Assembly (NCBI GenBank): GCA_018433245.1
Contig: JAHDRN010000005.1
Span: 62,001-126,000 of the forward strand
Direction of reading: 5' to 3'
DNA from: Candidatus Proruminimicrobium quisquiliarum
GTDB taxonomy: Bacteria > Elusimicrobiota > Endomicrobiia > Endomicrobiales > Endomicrobiaceae
DNA length: 64,000 nucleotides
The notes under the pieces: model-generated
The model's input: only the letters and a program-made list of their open reading frames with translations
What the model was told of the DNA's origin: nothing
Database searches by the model: none
Made by a program: the position numbers and the translations under genes
Shown here: positions 43,737-52,387 of the stretch, one piece after another
Layout of the letters: each line of letters opens with the position of its first letter
Position numbering within the stretch: position 1 is the stretch's first letter

Positions 43737-45744
43737 TTTTTCCTATCTTGTCAAAAAGTTCGTTTTGAGAGCTGTCCTGCTTATTTTTTTTGCTTTTTTT
43801 GTCCGGTTTTACTTCTTCGGCAATTATTTTCGGCTCTTCCTTAATTTCTTTTTTATCGGGACTGCGAGTTTCTTCAACAGGTTTTACCGCCTCTTTTTCC
43901 TGCTGCATTTCAATTTTATTTTCCTGAATTTCTTCCTTTGCCTGAAGTTTTTCGCCTTTCATTATGGCGTCAACTTCATCGCCCGTTAAAAATTCTCTTT
44001 CAATAAGCATCTCAACCATATATTTTAACTTTTCCATGTTATCTTTAAGAATTTTTTCAGATCTTTCTTTTGCAGCCGCTATTATATTTTTTATTTCTTC
44101 GTCTATTATTTCAGCCGTTTTATCGGAATGTTTCTTATTTCTGGAAATATCCCTTCCTAAAAATATTTCTTCGCTTTCCGTACCGAGCGCAAGCGTTCCG
44201 ACTTTATCGCTCATACCGAATTCCGTTACCATTTTTGTTGCTATTTCCGTTGCTCTTGCTATATCGTTTTGAGCGCCTGTCGTTATTTCGTTAAATACCA
44301 ATTCTTCGGCCGCTCTTCCTCCGAGAAGTATTGAAAGCCGCCCGTTTATCTCGGTTCTTGAAGTTAAAAATTTATCTTCAAGAGGAAGCTGCAGCGTATA
44401 ACCCAATGCGGGGCCTCTTGGGACTATTGAAACTTTATGAACCGGATCCATGCCCGGAATAACTTTTGCGACTATTGTATGTCCCGCCTCGTGATAAGCG
44501 ATAATACTTTTTTCTTTATCGGAAATAATTCTTGACTTTCTTTGAGGGCCGGCAATAATTCTGTCTATCGCTTCCTCAAAATTTTTCATTCCGACTTCGG
44601 TTAAATCTTTTCTGGCCGCAAGCAAAGCCGCCTCGTTTGTAAGGTTCGCCAAATCGGCGCCGACAAATCCGGGAGTTCTTCTTGCTATAACTTTTAAGTC
44701 AACTTCTTTTGATATTTTTATGTCTCTTACATGCACTTTTAAAATTTCTTCTCTGTCGTTTAAATCGGGGCTGGGAACAACAACCTGTCTGTCAAATCTG
44801 CCCGGTCTTAAAAGAGCAGGATCAAGGACATCAGGTCTGTTTGTAGCCGCTATTATAATAACCCCTTCTTTTGTGTCAAAACCGTCCATTTCAACCAAAA
44901 GCTGGTTTAAAGTCTGTTCTCTTTCGTCATGACCGCCGCCAAGACCTGCGCCTCTGTGCCTTCCCACCGCGTCTATTTCGTCTACAAAAAGCAGACACGG
45001 AGCATTTTTTCTGCCCTGGTCAAACAAATCCCTTACTCTTGACGCTCCGACTCCGACGAACATTTCTACAAATTCAGAACCGCTTGAAGAGAAAAAAGGA
45101 ACTCCCGCTTCACCCGCTACTGCTTTTGCAAGCAAAGTTTTACCTGTGCCCGGCGCTCCGAACAACAAAACGCCTTTTGGTATTTTACCGCCCAGTTTTT
45201 GGAATTTTGCCGGATTTTTTAAAAACTCCACTATTTCCTGAAGTTCTTCTTTTGCTTCTCCGCAGCCTGCGACATCTTTAAATGTTTTTTTTGTTTTTTC
45301 ATTGTCGGCAAGTTTAGCCTTGCTTTTGCCGAACGCCATTGCCTGTTTGCCGGCGCCGTTCATTCCTCTTATCATCCATAACCAAAAAAGAATAAGAAGA
45401 ATTATCGGACCCCAGCTCATTAAAAGCGGGCCTATCCATCCGTTTTGAGGTTTGCCGGAAAACTTTGATACTTTAGAATTTTCCATATCCTCAACAAGTT
45501 TCGGATCGTCCAGCGGAATTGTTTTAAATTTTTTAGGTTTGCCGTCGGCTGATAAAAATTCTCCTTCTATCATGTCGGGAGAAACTAGAACGTTAGCGAC
45601 TTTTCCTTCTTTGACGCTTTGTTTAAAAACGGAATACGGAATATCTTCCTTGACTCCGCTTTTTCTTGAAGACTGCATAAATACCAAAAGTATTACAAAT
45701 AGGACTATCCAAAAAGCAAAGCCCCATGAATTTTGTTTTTTCAT
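43723..45744 (-). CDS. ftsH: ATP-dependent zinc metalloprotease FtsH
   Basis: A 673-residue membrane AAA+ protease for quality control and regulated proteolysis. It has an N-terminal helix (about 8-25), periplasmic domain and second helix (about 107-126), AAA module with Walker A GAPGTGKT (about 195-202), the pore-loop region, and the protease site HEAGH at 418-422. After about residue 600 comes an unusually long, highly charged Glu/Lys-rich tail of about 70 residues absent from typical FtsH. Confidence 0.97.
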   Translation of the reverse strand: MKKQNSWGFAFWIVLFVILLVFMQSSRKSGVKEDIPYSVFKQSVKEGKVANVLVSPDMIEGEFLSADGKPKKFKTIPLDDPKLVEDMENSKVSKFSGKPQNGWIGPLLMSWGPIILLILFWLWMIRGMNGAGKQAMAFGKSKAKLADNEKTKKTFKDVAGCGEAKEELQEIVEFLKNPAKFQKLGGKIPKGVLLFGAPGTGKTLLAKAVAGEAGVPFFSSSGSEFVEMFVGVGASRVRDLFDQGRKNAPCLLFVDEIDAVGRHRGAGLGGGHDEREQTLNQLLVEMDGFDTKEGVIIIAATNRPDVLDPALLRPGRFDRQVVVPSPDLNDREEILKVHVRDIKISKEVDLKVIARRTPGFVGADLANLTNEAALLAARKDLTEVGMKNFEEAIDRIIAGPQRKSRIISDKEKSIIAYHEAGHTIVAKVIPGMDPVHKVSIVPRGPALGYTLQLPLEDKFLTSRTEINGRLSILLGGRAAEELVFNEITTGAQNDIARATEIATKMVTEFGMSDKVGTLALGTESEEIFLGRDISRNKKHSDKTAEIIDEEIKNIIAAAKERSEKILKDNMEKLKYMVEMLIEREFLTGDEVDAIMKGEKLQAKEEIQENKIEMQQEKEAVKPVEETRSPDKKEIKEEPKIIAEEVKPDKKSKKNKQDSSQNELFDKIGKNEDK

Positions 45745-45747
45745 AAA

Positions 45748-46275
45748 TTAATCTCCTAACGCGCCTATATAGGGTAAGCCCCTGAATTTCTCATTAAAAT
45801 CAAGACCGTAACCTACTATGAATTTATTTTCTACGGAAAATCCGCAATATTTTATTTTAACTATGCTCTTTTTTTTAATTTTCTTGTCAACCAGCACGCA
45901 AAACGCCACGCTTCTCGCTTTTTTTTCCGTCAAAAAATTTTTAAGATAGGCAAGAGTTTTACCGGTATCGTAAATATCTTCCACAATCAGCACGTCTTTA
46001 TTTTCAACGTCGTAATCGGAAGAAAAATCCAACCGGATTTTGTCTGCCGATTTTTTGCCTTCATAAGACGAGACTTTAATAAAATCAAGCTTGAAATTAA
46101 CATCCAGCTTTCTGATTATATCGCTGCAAAAAACAACGCTTCCGGACAAAACGGACAGAACGATTAAATCTTTTTTATAATAATCTTTGTTTATGCGTTT
46201 TGCAAGTTCGCAAACTTTTTTTTGAATTTCATTCTTTGAAATTATTTTTTTTATTCCGGCGTTTTTATGTTTCAT
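45748..46275 (-). CDS. hpt: Hypoxanthine phosphoribosyltransferase
   Basis: A purine-salvage phosphoribosyltransferase with the PRPP-binding VLIVEDIYDTGKTL and the N-terminal SVLSGSVVFCSDII. It is located next to ftsH, a very common arrangement (tilS-hpt-ftsH). Two starts are possible: GTG 46284 or ATG 46275 (chosen). The predicted promoter would start transcription at about 46283, giving an eight-base leader for ATG or excluding GTG. No convincing Shine-Dalgarno exists. Confidence 0.93.
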   Translation of the reverse strand: MKHKNAGIKKIISKNEIQKKVCELAKRINKDYYKKDLIVLSVLSGSVVFCSDIIRKLDVNFKLDFIKVSSYEGKKSADKIRLDFSSDYDVENKDVLIVEDIYDTGKTLAYLKNFLTEKKARSVAFCVLVDKKIKKKSIVKIKYCGFSVENKFIVGYGLDFNEKFRGLPYIGALGD

Positions 46276-46289
46276 CTTTTTCACGATAG

Positions 46290-46318
46290 ATTATAACGAA
46301 AAAAACGTGATAAATCAA
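46290..46318 (-). promoter_or_regulatory. Promoter for the hpt-ftsH-fol-cda-glmM-pdxJ run
   Basis: On the minus strand TTGATT (46318-46313), exactly 17 bases, TATAAT (46295-46290). It lies in the 79-bp gap between the hydrogenase operon end and hpt and implies an ultra-short leader. Confidence 0.75.
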
Positions 46319-46354
46319 GATAATTTAAGCCGTTATTTTTTACAGTTTAAAGGA

Positions 46355-46705
46355 TTATAATTTTACTGTTAATTTGCTTTTATCCGATTGGGCAAGTTCA
46401 AACTCATCGGTTGTTGAAAGCGCTTTTTTGGGGCATGAAACGACGCACTGTCCGCAAAATATGCATTTTGCAAGAGACAGCGTCATTTCAAAAACTTTAT
46501 CGGCGACTTTCGCCACGACAAGCGCTTTTGCGGGACAATTTCTTACGCATATATTGCAGCCTATGCATTTTTCTTTGTCAAAAGCAATTTTGCCGCTATA
46601 ACTTTTGTGTATTTCTCTTTTTTTGAAAGGATACTCCGAAGTTGCGGGTTTTTTGAAAAGAGAAGAAGTAACTTCTATAAGCATTTTTCCTATTTTTTTA
46701 CTCAT
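46355..46705 (-). CDS. Hydrogenase ferredoxin-like subunit, two [4Fe-4S] (NuoI/EchF-like)
   Basis: A 116-residue subunit with two four-cysteine clusters, CIGCNICVRNCP and CIFCGQCVVSCP, which wire electrons from ferredoxin to the small subunit in group 4 hydrogenases. It is the last gene of the operon, one base after the NuoH-like gene. Shorter than NuoI of complex I but normal for EchF/HyfH-type proteins. Confidence 0.92.
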   Translation of the reverse strand: MSKKIGKMLIEVTSSLFKKPATSEYPFKKREIHKSYSGKIAFDKEKCIGCNICVRNCPAKALVVAKVADKVFEMTLSLAKCIFCGQCVVSCPKKALSTTDEFELAQSDKSKLTVKL

Positions 46706-46706
46706 T

Positions 46707-47642
46707 TTATAACCAAGCCTTTATAATGATATTTAAGGTTATCTGCGCCAAAGCTATCGGAGCCAGATATTTCCAGCAAAAAACAAGCATTTGGTCTATT
46801 CTAAGCCTTGCAAATAAAGTTCTCATCAATGCAAGCAAAAATAATATAAACGCTATTTTTAAAATATAAATTACAAAATTGACGATTAAACAAGAGCCGA
46901 AACCAAAAGGCAAAAATACGGCCGCCACAAGCGAAGCGCCCGCTATAGTCTGCATATTCATTGCAAGCCTGAAATATGCGTATAACGGACCGGTATATTC
47001 GGTAAATACGCCGGCGACAATTTCCGTTTCGGCTTCCGGTATATCAAAAGGCACTTTTTCCAATTTGCCCTGCAAAGTTATCATTGCTACTATAAACCCT
47101 AAAATATTTACAAGCCATAACCAATTATGAGTCTGATAAAACGTTATCAATTCCGAAAACGACCATGAACTTGCCAAAATAGCCGGCGCAAGAACGGCCA
47201 TAAATAACGGAACTTCATAAGCGAAAAGCTGCGTCAAAACTCTCGTAGAGCCGATTAAAGCATAGGGAGATCTTGAATACCATCCCGCCAAAGCGTAAGA
47301 CAGCGTAGGCAGAGTAAGCATGTATAATACGAAAATTATGTCTCCGTTAAACGGCAAAAGCGACGTTTTTGAAAATAACGGAATATACAAATATGCGACA
47401 ATAGTCGCAACGCATGCGAAAACCGGCAATATTTTAAAAATTCTAGCATCGGCGTTAAGAGGGATTATAAGTTCTTTACCCAAAAGTTTAATAAAATCGG
47501 CAACCGGCTGAAACCACGGAGGCCCGACTCTGTTTTGCATTCTGGCGTATAATTTTCTGTCATAATATTCACCGATTAAAGAAAGTATAAACAAAAATAA
47601 AAGACCCGGGAAAATTAAAATTTTTATTAAGTATAGCGTCAT
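46707..47642 (-). CDS. Hydrogenase membrane subunit, NuoH/HyfC/EchB-like
   Basis: A 311-residue protein with about eight helices and the conserved NRVGPPWFQPVADFIKLLGKE near the N-terminus and IPEAETEIVAGVFTEYTG, both hallmarks of the NuoH family that couples the peripheral arm to the ion-pumping arm. Its start overlaps the large-subunit stop by four bases. Confidence 0.94.
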   Translation of the reverse strand: MTLYLIKILIFPGLLFLFILSLIGEYYDRKLYARMQNRVGPPWFQPVADFIKLLGKELIIPLNADARIFKILPVFACVATIVAYLYIPLFSKTSLLPFNGDIIFVLYMLTLPTLSYALAGWYSRSPYALIGSTRVLTQLFAYEVPLFMAVLAPAILASSWSFSELITFYQTHNWLWLVNILGFIVAMITLQGKLEKVPFDIPEAETEIVAGVFTEYTGPLYAYFRLAMNMQTIAGASLVAAVFLPFGFGSCLIVNFVIYILKIAFILFLLALMRTLFARLRIDQMLVFCWKYLAPIALAQITLNIIIKAWL

Positions 47643-48865
47643 ATGTGTTTATCCGATTTTTTTATTTTTGAGAAATCAACGCCTTTATTCTTCTTATACC
47701 AGTTTATTGAAAATTCTCTCAGCTGTTTCCATGTCATTCTGTTTTCTTTTTCAGACAATACGTCATTTGCCGCGACTATCATTCTGTCGGTGCATGAAAA
47801 ACACGGGTCTATAGCCGCAACGACTATCGGAACATCGGCGAAATTTCCGTTTTCAAGCATTTTTGCGACAGCCTGAACATTGGCAAGAGTCGGAGCTCTT
47901 AATTTTACTCTGTCAGGCTTATCAGTTCCGTTTGATTTAACGTAATGTATATCTTCGCCTCTGGGAGCTTCGTATCTTGAAACGGCTTCGCCCGCCGGAA
48001 TATTTTTCGGAACGTTTACCGATAAAGGAGTCTGCGGAAGTTTTTTTATAAGCTGTCTGATTATAGAATAGGATTGTAAAAGTTCCTTAACCCTTACTAC
48101 CGCTCTTCCGTAAACATCGCAGTGGTCGTCGGTTATAATATCAAAATCAATTTCCTCGTAAGCTGCATAAGGATCGTCTTTTCTGACGTCTCTTTTTATG
48201 CCTGAGGCTCTTCCGGTAGGACCTACCGCGCCGAGTCTCAATGCGTCTTCATAAGAGATATATCCTACTTTTGAAAGCCTTTCTATAAAAGAAACTTCTT
48301 CCGTGGCAACTCGAACATAATATTTTGTTCTTTCTTCAAGTATGTCAACCGCTTTTAAAATCTGGCCTTTTTCTTCTTCCGTTACGTCTTTTCTGACTCC
48401 GCCTATAACGTTAACCGTATAATTTACCCTGTTGCCTGCAAGCAGGGCAAGAAGATCCATAACAACTTCTCTGTCTCTCCATGAGTACATAAGAAGAGTA
48501 TCAAAACCTATTTCATGAGCCGCTACGCCAAGCCACAAAAGATGGCTGTGTATTCTTTCAAGTTCTCCGAACAATGCCCTTATATAAGAAGCTTTTTCCG
48601 GAATTTTAACATTTGCAAGTTCTTCAACAGCCTGAATAAAACATGTTGAATGAGAGTGAGAACATATCCCGCAGACTCTTTCCAAAAGATAAACACAGTG
48701 AAGATAAGGTCTGCCCTCGCAGCCTTTTTCTATTCCTCTGTGGTTATAACCTACTTTAACTAAAATATCGGCTACGCGTTCGCCTTTTAAAGTAACGTCA
48801 AAACTTGCCGGCTCTTTAAGCGCAGGATGCTGCGGCCCTACTGGTATTACAATTCTTTTAGTCAT
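47639..48865 (-). CDS. [NiFe]-hydrogenase group 4 large (catalytic) subunit
   Basis: A 408-residue NuoD-related protein that keeps both nickel-binding CxxC motifs: C65-x2-C68 in RVCGICSHSH and C355-x2-C358 in DPCFSCTDR. Complex I NuoD proteins lack these, so this is a hydrogenase subunit binding the Ni-Fe centre and evolving H2. The C-terminus shows no obvious long cleavable extension. ATG 48865 is preferred to GTG 48874; it overlaps the 30-kDa-like gene by eight bases. Confidence 0.95.
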   Translation of the reverse strand: MTKRIVIPVGPQHPALKEPASFDVTLKGERVADILVKVGYNHRGIEKGCEGRPYLHCVYLLERVCGICSHSHSTCFIQAVEELANVKIPEKASYIRALFGELERIHSHLLWLGVAAHEIGFDTLLMYSWRDREVVMDLLALLAGNRVNYTVNVIGGVRKDVTEEEKGQILKAVDILEERTKYYVRVATEEVSFIERLSKVGYISYEDALRLGAVGPTGRASGIKRDVRKDDPYAAYEEIDFDIITDDHCDVYGRAVVRVKELLQSYSIIRQLIKKLPQTPLSVNVPKNIPAGEAVSRYEAPRGEDIHYVKSNGTDKPDRVKLRAPTLANVQAVAKMLENGNFADVPIVVAAIDPCFSCTDRMIVAANDVLSEKENRMTWKQLREFSINWYKKNKGVDFSKIKKSDKHI

Positions 48866-49343
48866 TTTTATCACCGGATTTTTCTATTTTTTTATCTAAA
48901 ACCGACGGATCCCAGTCTTTTCTGAGCGGGTACTGTCCCTGAGGCCAGTTATCCGGCAGAGGGTATCTTCTTCCCTCGGGCAGTCCTTCAACTTTTATTC
49001 CGAGCAAATCCATAAGTTCCCTTTCGGACAATTCGGCCGCGGGAAACAAATCCGTAATCGTTGAAACTGCCGGGTTATCTCTGTCTATTGAAATTTTTAT
49101 ATTGAGAACTCTGCCTTCTTTATCCGACATATGATAAATTACTTCATATTTTTCGCCGGTATCAAGACCCGTAATCGTAACAAGTATTTCAAATCCGTCT
49201 TCTTTTATAAGTCTTTCAAAACATTTTCTGAAATCACCGGCAACAAGTTCAAGCCAGAGTCTTCTTTCCCTCTGCACGTTAATGCCGACTACGGAAGAAG
49301 AATATTTGTTTTTTATCTGAAGAGCTATGTCTGTCGCATGCAT
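48858..49343 (-). CDS. Hydrogenase 30-kDa-like subunit (NuoC/EchD-like)
   Basis: A 161-residue subunit with the Complex1_30kDa signature ERELMDLLGIKVEGLPEGRRY and the ending YPLRKDW. It lines the large-small subunit interface. Encoded separately from the large subunit, unlike the fused HycE/HyfG of formate hydrogenlyase. Overlaps the small-subunit stop by one base. Confidence 0.92.
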   Translation of the reverse strand: MHATDIALQIKNKYSSSVVGINVQRERRLWLELVAGDFRKCFERLIKEDGFEILVTITGLDTGEKYEVIYHMSDKEGRVLNIKISIDRDNPAVSTITDLFPAAELSERELMDLLGIKVEGLPEGRRYPLPDNWPQGQYPLRKDWDPSVLDKKIEKSGDKND

Positions 49344-49792
49344 TATTTCTTATCCTTTAGGCTTTTTTCGTATTCTTTTAAAAGTTTAACTACTCCGTCT
49401 ATTATAGCATCCGGGCTTGCCGGACATCCCGGTATATACATTGAAACCGGTATCGCTTCGTCAATACCTGAAAGCATGCTGTAGCAGCCGTTAAAAACTC
49501 CGCCGGAACATGCGCAGGTTCCTACGGCGACAACAAACTTCGGTTCGGGCATCTGCTCGTAAATTCTTACAAGCCTGTCTTTTAATTGTCTTGTGACGGG
49601 CCCCGAACACAGCAAAACATCGGCGTGCCTCGGCGTTCCCTTCAACAATGAACCAAATCTCTCAAGATCGTAAGTGGGCGTAATAGACGCAACTATTTCT
49701 ATGTCGCATGCGTTGCACGCGCCGGTATTAAAATGAATTACCCACGGCGATTTTAATCTTGCCCAATTGACTATTCTATCCACTATTTTCAT
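49343..49792 (-). CDS. [NiFe]-hydrogenase group 4 small subunit (NuoB/EchC-like)
   Basis: A 149-residue NuoB-family subunit carrying the proximal [4Fe-4S] cluster. Cysteines: C26 and C29 in GACNACDIE, and further ones in VGTCACSGG and PGCPASPDAI. It matches small subunits of group 4 hydrogenases. Directly follows the NuoA-like gene. Confidence 0.94.
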   Translation of the reverse strand: MKIVDRIVNWARLKSPWVIHFNTGACNACDIEIVASITPTYDLERFGSLLKGTPRHADVLLCSGPVTRQLKDRLVRIYEQMPEPKFVVAVGTCACSGGVFNGCYSMLSGIDEAIPVSMYIPGCPASPDAIIDGVVKLLKEYEKSLKDKK

Positions 49793-50131
49793 TTAATCTT
49801 CTTCCCTGAATAAAATCGGAATGCTTATAAAAGATATAACTATAAATAAAAGAACAAAAACCAAACTGCTTTTAATATTAACCGGAACAGTCGCTATAAG
49901 CAAAACAACAACGTGCATTATTGTAAAGAAAAAAGCAAACGGAAAAAATCTTGTATAACTTGGTTTTCTTCTCTCTTCAGCCGGTTCTTCTCCGCACGAA
50001 TAAGCTTTGAATTTTCCTTTGGGGTTATTGCCGCTTTTATAAGACAATTTTGACAATAACAAAAACACAACCGTTACTATTATCGCGATAAAAATCACAA
50101 TTACAGGAGGCGTAATAAAAATATTTTGCAT
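49793..50131 (-). CDS. NuoA-like membrane subunit
   Basis: A 112-residue protein with three hydrophobic helices and the loop FKAYSCGEEPAEERR, which corresponds to the conserved Cys-Gly-Glu loop of NuoA (ND3). NuoA-type subunits are standard in complex I but not in classic Ech, Hyc or Hyf hydrogenases, so its presence here is notable. One base after the NuoK-like gene. Confidence 0.75.
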   Translation of the reverse strand: MQNIFITPPVIVIFIAIIVTVVFLLLSKLSYKSGNNPKGKFKAYSCGEEPAEERRKPSYTRFFPFAFFFTIMHVVVLLIATVPVNIKSSLVFVLLFIVISFISIPILFREED

Positions 50132-50132
50132 T

Positions 50133-50453
50133 TTATCCCTTTAGATTCCTTATATTTTTAGTGCTGAGCGAATCATATTTTTTTACTATATTTACGATCA
50201 ACCCCGACGCTATAGTAAGTATGACTACTTCTATAATAATCATAACTATAATAAAATTCTGCGCTATTTCCGGGTTACCGCCGAAATAACCGCTTGCCGC
50301 AAGAAGAAGCGTAACGCCTTTTGTCATTATTTCAATGCCGATTATAATTGCGACGATATTTTTTGCAGTCATAACGGCAAAGATTCCTATAATAAACAAT
50401 ATCGGCATTATCATAATATAAAATTTAAAAAGTATTAAAGATTCGGCGTTCAT
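50133..50453 (-). CDS. NuoK/HyfE/MrpC-like membrane subunit
   Basis: A 106-residue, three-helix protein with a membrane-buried Glu in GIEIMTKGVTLLLA and another in IIIEVVILT, the charged residues of the NuoK/MrpC family on the proton path. Overlaps the NuoJ-like stop by four bases (ATGA). Confidence 0.9.
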   Translation of the reverse strand: MNAESLILFKFYIMIMPILFIIGIFAVMTAKNIVAIIIGIEIMTKGVTLLLAASGYFGGNPEIAQNFIIVMIIIEVVILTIASGLIVNIVKKYDSLSTKNIRNLKG

Positions 50454-50959
50454 TTTTCTTCCTTGCCTTTTTTAAATAATACCACAACGGCAAATATGCC
50501 TGTTAAAAGTATTAAAGCCTGCCCTATTAAATCAACATGTCTGAGATTCCACAAGCTGTCTTTTGTCGTAACCGTTTTTTGCGCATCATTCATAACAGGA
50601 ATCCAGTTTATATTTTTTTCGTCAAACAAATATATGAAAAATCCGCATACTGCGACTATTAAAAACAATATTATGATTTTTTTTACCATTGACATTTCAT
50701 TTATTTTTTTCTGTCCGGCATAGACCGGATTTGTCAAACTTATAACGCTTATAAAAATAACGGTAATAAGTCCCGTGCACACCGACAATTCAAACATTGC
50801 CGCAATGGGAGCTTTAAGCATAAAAAGGGATATTGAAACCAAAAAACTCACGGCTCCGAGCAAAATGGCTCCTCTTATAATACGGTAATGCGAAACGGCA
50901 AAAACCGATATTATGACTATAAGCGCCAACAAAAAAATGTGAATGTACAAGTTTTCCAA
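50450..50959 (-). CDS. NuoJ-like membrane subunit
   Basis: A 169-residue protein with about five helices. The MLKAPIAAMFELSVCTGLITVIFI stretch (helix with buried Glu) fits NuoJ or the corresponding MrpB/MbhD-like subunits. It ends KKGKEEK. Eleven bases after the NuoN-like gene. Confidence 0.78.
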   Translation of the reverse strand: MENLYIHIFLLALIVIISVFAVSHYRIIRGAILLGAVSFLVSISLFMLKAPIAAMFELSVCTGLITVIFISVISLTNPVYAGQKKINEMSMVKKIIILFLIVAVCGFFIYLFDEKNINWIPVMNDAQKTVTTKDSLWNLRHVDLIGQALILLTGIFAVVVLFKKGKEEK

Positions 50960-50970
50960 AATATCCTCTC

Positions 50971-52377
50971 TTAAAAACTAAATAAAAAAGCCATAAAATT
51001 CAAAATAATCGGAAAAAACAGGCCCGTTAAAATCGTAATCGCGCATAAAAACAAAGAGGCCAGTCTTATTGTAAAACGAGCTTCTTTTATTGTATTAAAT
51101 TTTTCTTTCAATTGTCCGAAAAATATTTTCTTTTGCATAATCAAAAAATATGTTAACGTAAAAATACTTGCAAGCAACGCCAAAACGGCAAATTCTTTGT
51201 TGCCTGAAAACCATAACGCCAAAACAATCAGCAGCTTGCTCCAAAAACCGGCAAGAGGCGGAATTCCGGCAGTAGACAAAAAAGCAATGACGGAAGTCGT
51301 AGACGTTACAGGCATACGCGACGCCAAACCCGACATATTATGTATTTGATTTGTATTTACGCGGCTTTCAAGAGCAGAAGCATTTACAAATAACAAAGAT
51401 TTAAAGACCGAATGGTTGAATAAATGAAACATTCCGGCAAAAACACCCAAAATAGTTCCGGAACCGAATGCCAAAACTATATAGCCCACCTGACTTATGC
51501 TTGAATACGCCAGCATTCTTTTGAAATTATCCTGGTTTATCGCTCCAATAGCCGCAATAACTATTGATAATGAACCAAAAACTAAAAAAACAAGCTGCAT
51601 ACTGTAATTAAAATCAAAAATAGCATAAAGCCTGACAAGCGTATATATGCCCGTAGTTTTGGTAACTATACCGGCCAAAAATACCGAAGTCGGATTAGGA
51701 GACGCCGAATATGCGTCAGGCAGCCATCCGTGAAACGGCATAACCCCGCCTTTTATAAATAATCCCACTATAAAAAATACGCTTGCGACTACGATTAAAG
51801 GATTTGCTCCGTATTCTTTGTACATCTGCGCAACTTTTATAAAATCGGTTGAGCCTGCCGCCATAAACAATATTGCGACAGCACTTAACATCATTACCGT
51901 AGCAACGGAAGAAATAACAAGATATTTAAAACTTGCTTCCAGAGATTTTTTTGTTTTATCCAAAGCTATCAAAACATACGACGTTGCGGCTATTATTTCT
52001 ATAAAAACATAAATTGAAAAAATATCTCTGACGAAAACAAGTCCGTTCATGCCGGCAAGAGCCAGCAAAACAAGATTTACAAAATGAAATTTCTTTCCGG
52101 AAGCTATTGTTTCGCTTGCGTATAAAACGCATATTGCGGCAAAAGAGACTATCGCTATGGAAAATAACATTATCCATGAAATACCGTCACATTCAAATCT
52201 TAAAGACAATAAATCTACAAGACCCGTACTGAAAAAATTCGGAGAAAAAATAAAAAACATCTGGAATAATGAAAAAAGACCGGCAATAAGAACCGCGATC
52301 TTATAGTTAACCTTATAAAGATTAAGATTTAATAATAAAACTAGAAACAACGGAATTAAAACCAGCAAAAGAAACAT
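50971..52377 (-). CDS. Antiporter-like subunit, NuoN/MrpD type
   Basis: A 468-residue, about 14-helix Mrp-antiporter-like subunit. IKGGVMPFHGWLPDAYSASP holds the Lys and discontinuous-helix region, and IVTKTTGIYTLVR and NQDNFKRMLAYSSISQVGY are family signatures. One of three antiporter-like subunits, so three or more ion-translocating channels are expected. Confidence 0.93.
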   Translation of the reverse strand: MFLLLVLIPLFLVLLLNLNLYKVNYKIAVLIAGLFSLFQMFFIFSPNFFSTGLVDLLSLRFECDGISWIMLFSIAIVSFAAICVLYASETIASGKKFHFVNLVLLALAGMNGLVFVRDIFSIYVFIEIIAATSYVLIALDKTKKSLEASFKYLVISSVATVMMLSAVAILFMAAGSTDFIKVAQMYKEYGANPLIVVASVFFIVGLFIKGGVMPFHGWLPDAYSASPNPTSVFLAGIVTKTTGIYTLVRLYAIFDFNYSMQLVFLVFGSLSIVIAAIGAINQDNFKRMLAYSSISQVGYIVLAFGSGTILGVFAGMFHLFNHSVFKSLLFVNASALESRVNTNQIHNMSGLASRMPVTSTTSVIAFLSTAGIPPLAGFWSKLLIVLALWFSGNKEFAVLALLASIFTLTYFLIMQKKIFFGQLKEKFNTIKEARFTIRLASLFLCAITILTGLFFPIILNFMAFLFSF

Positions 52378-52387
52378 TAGTACCCGC

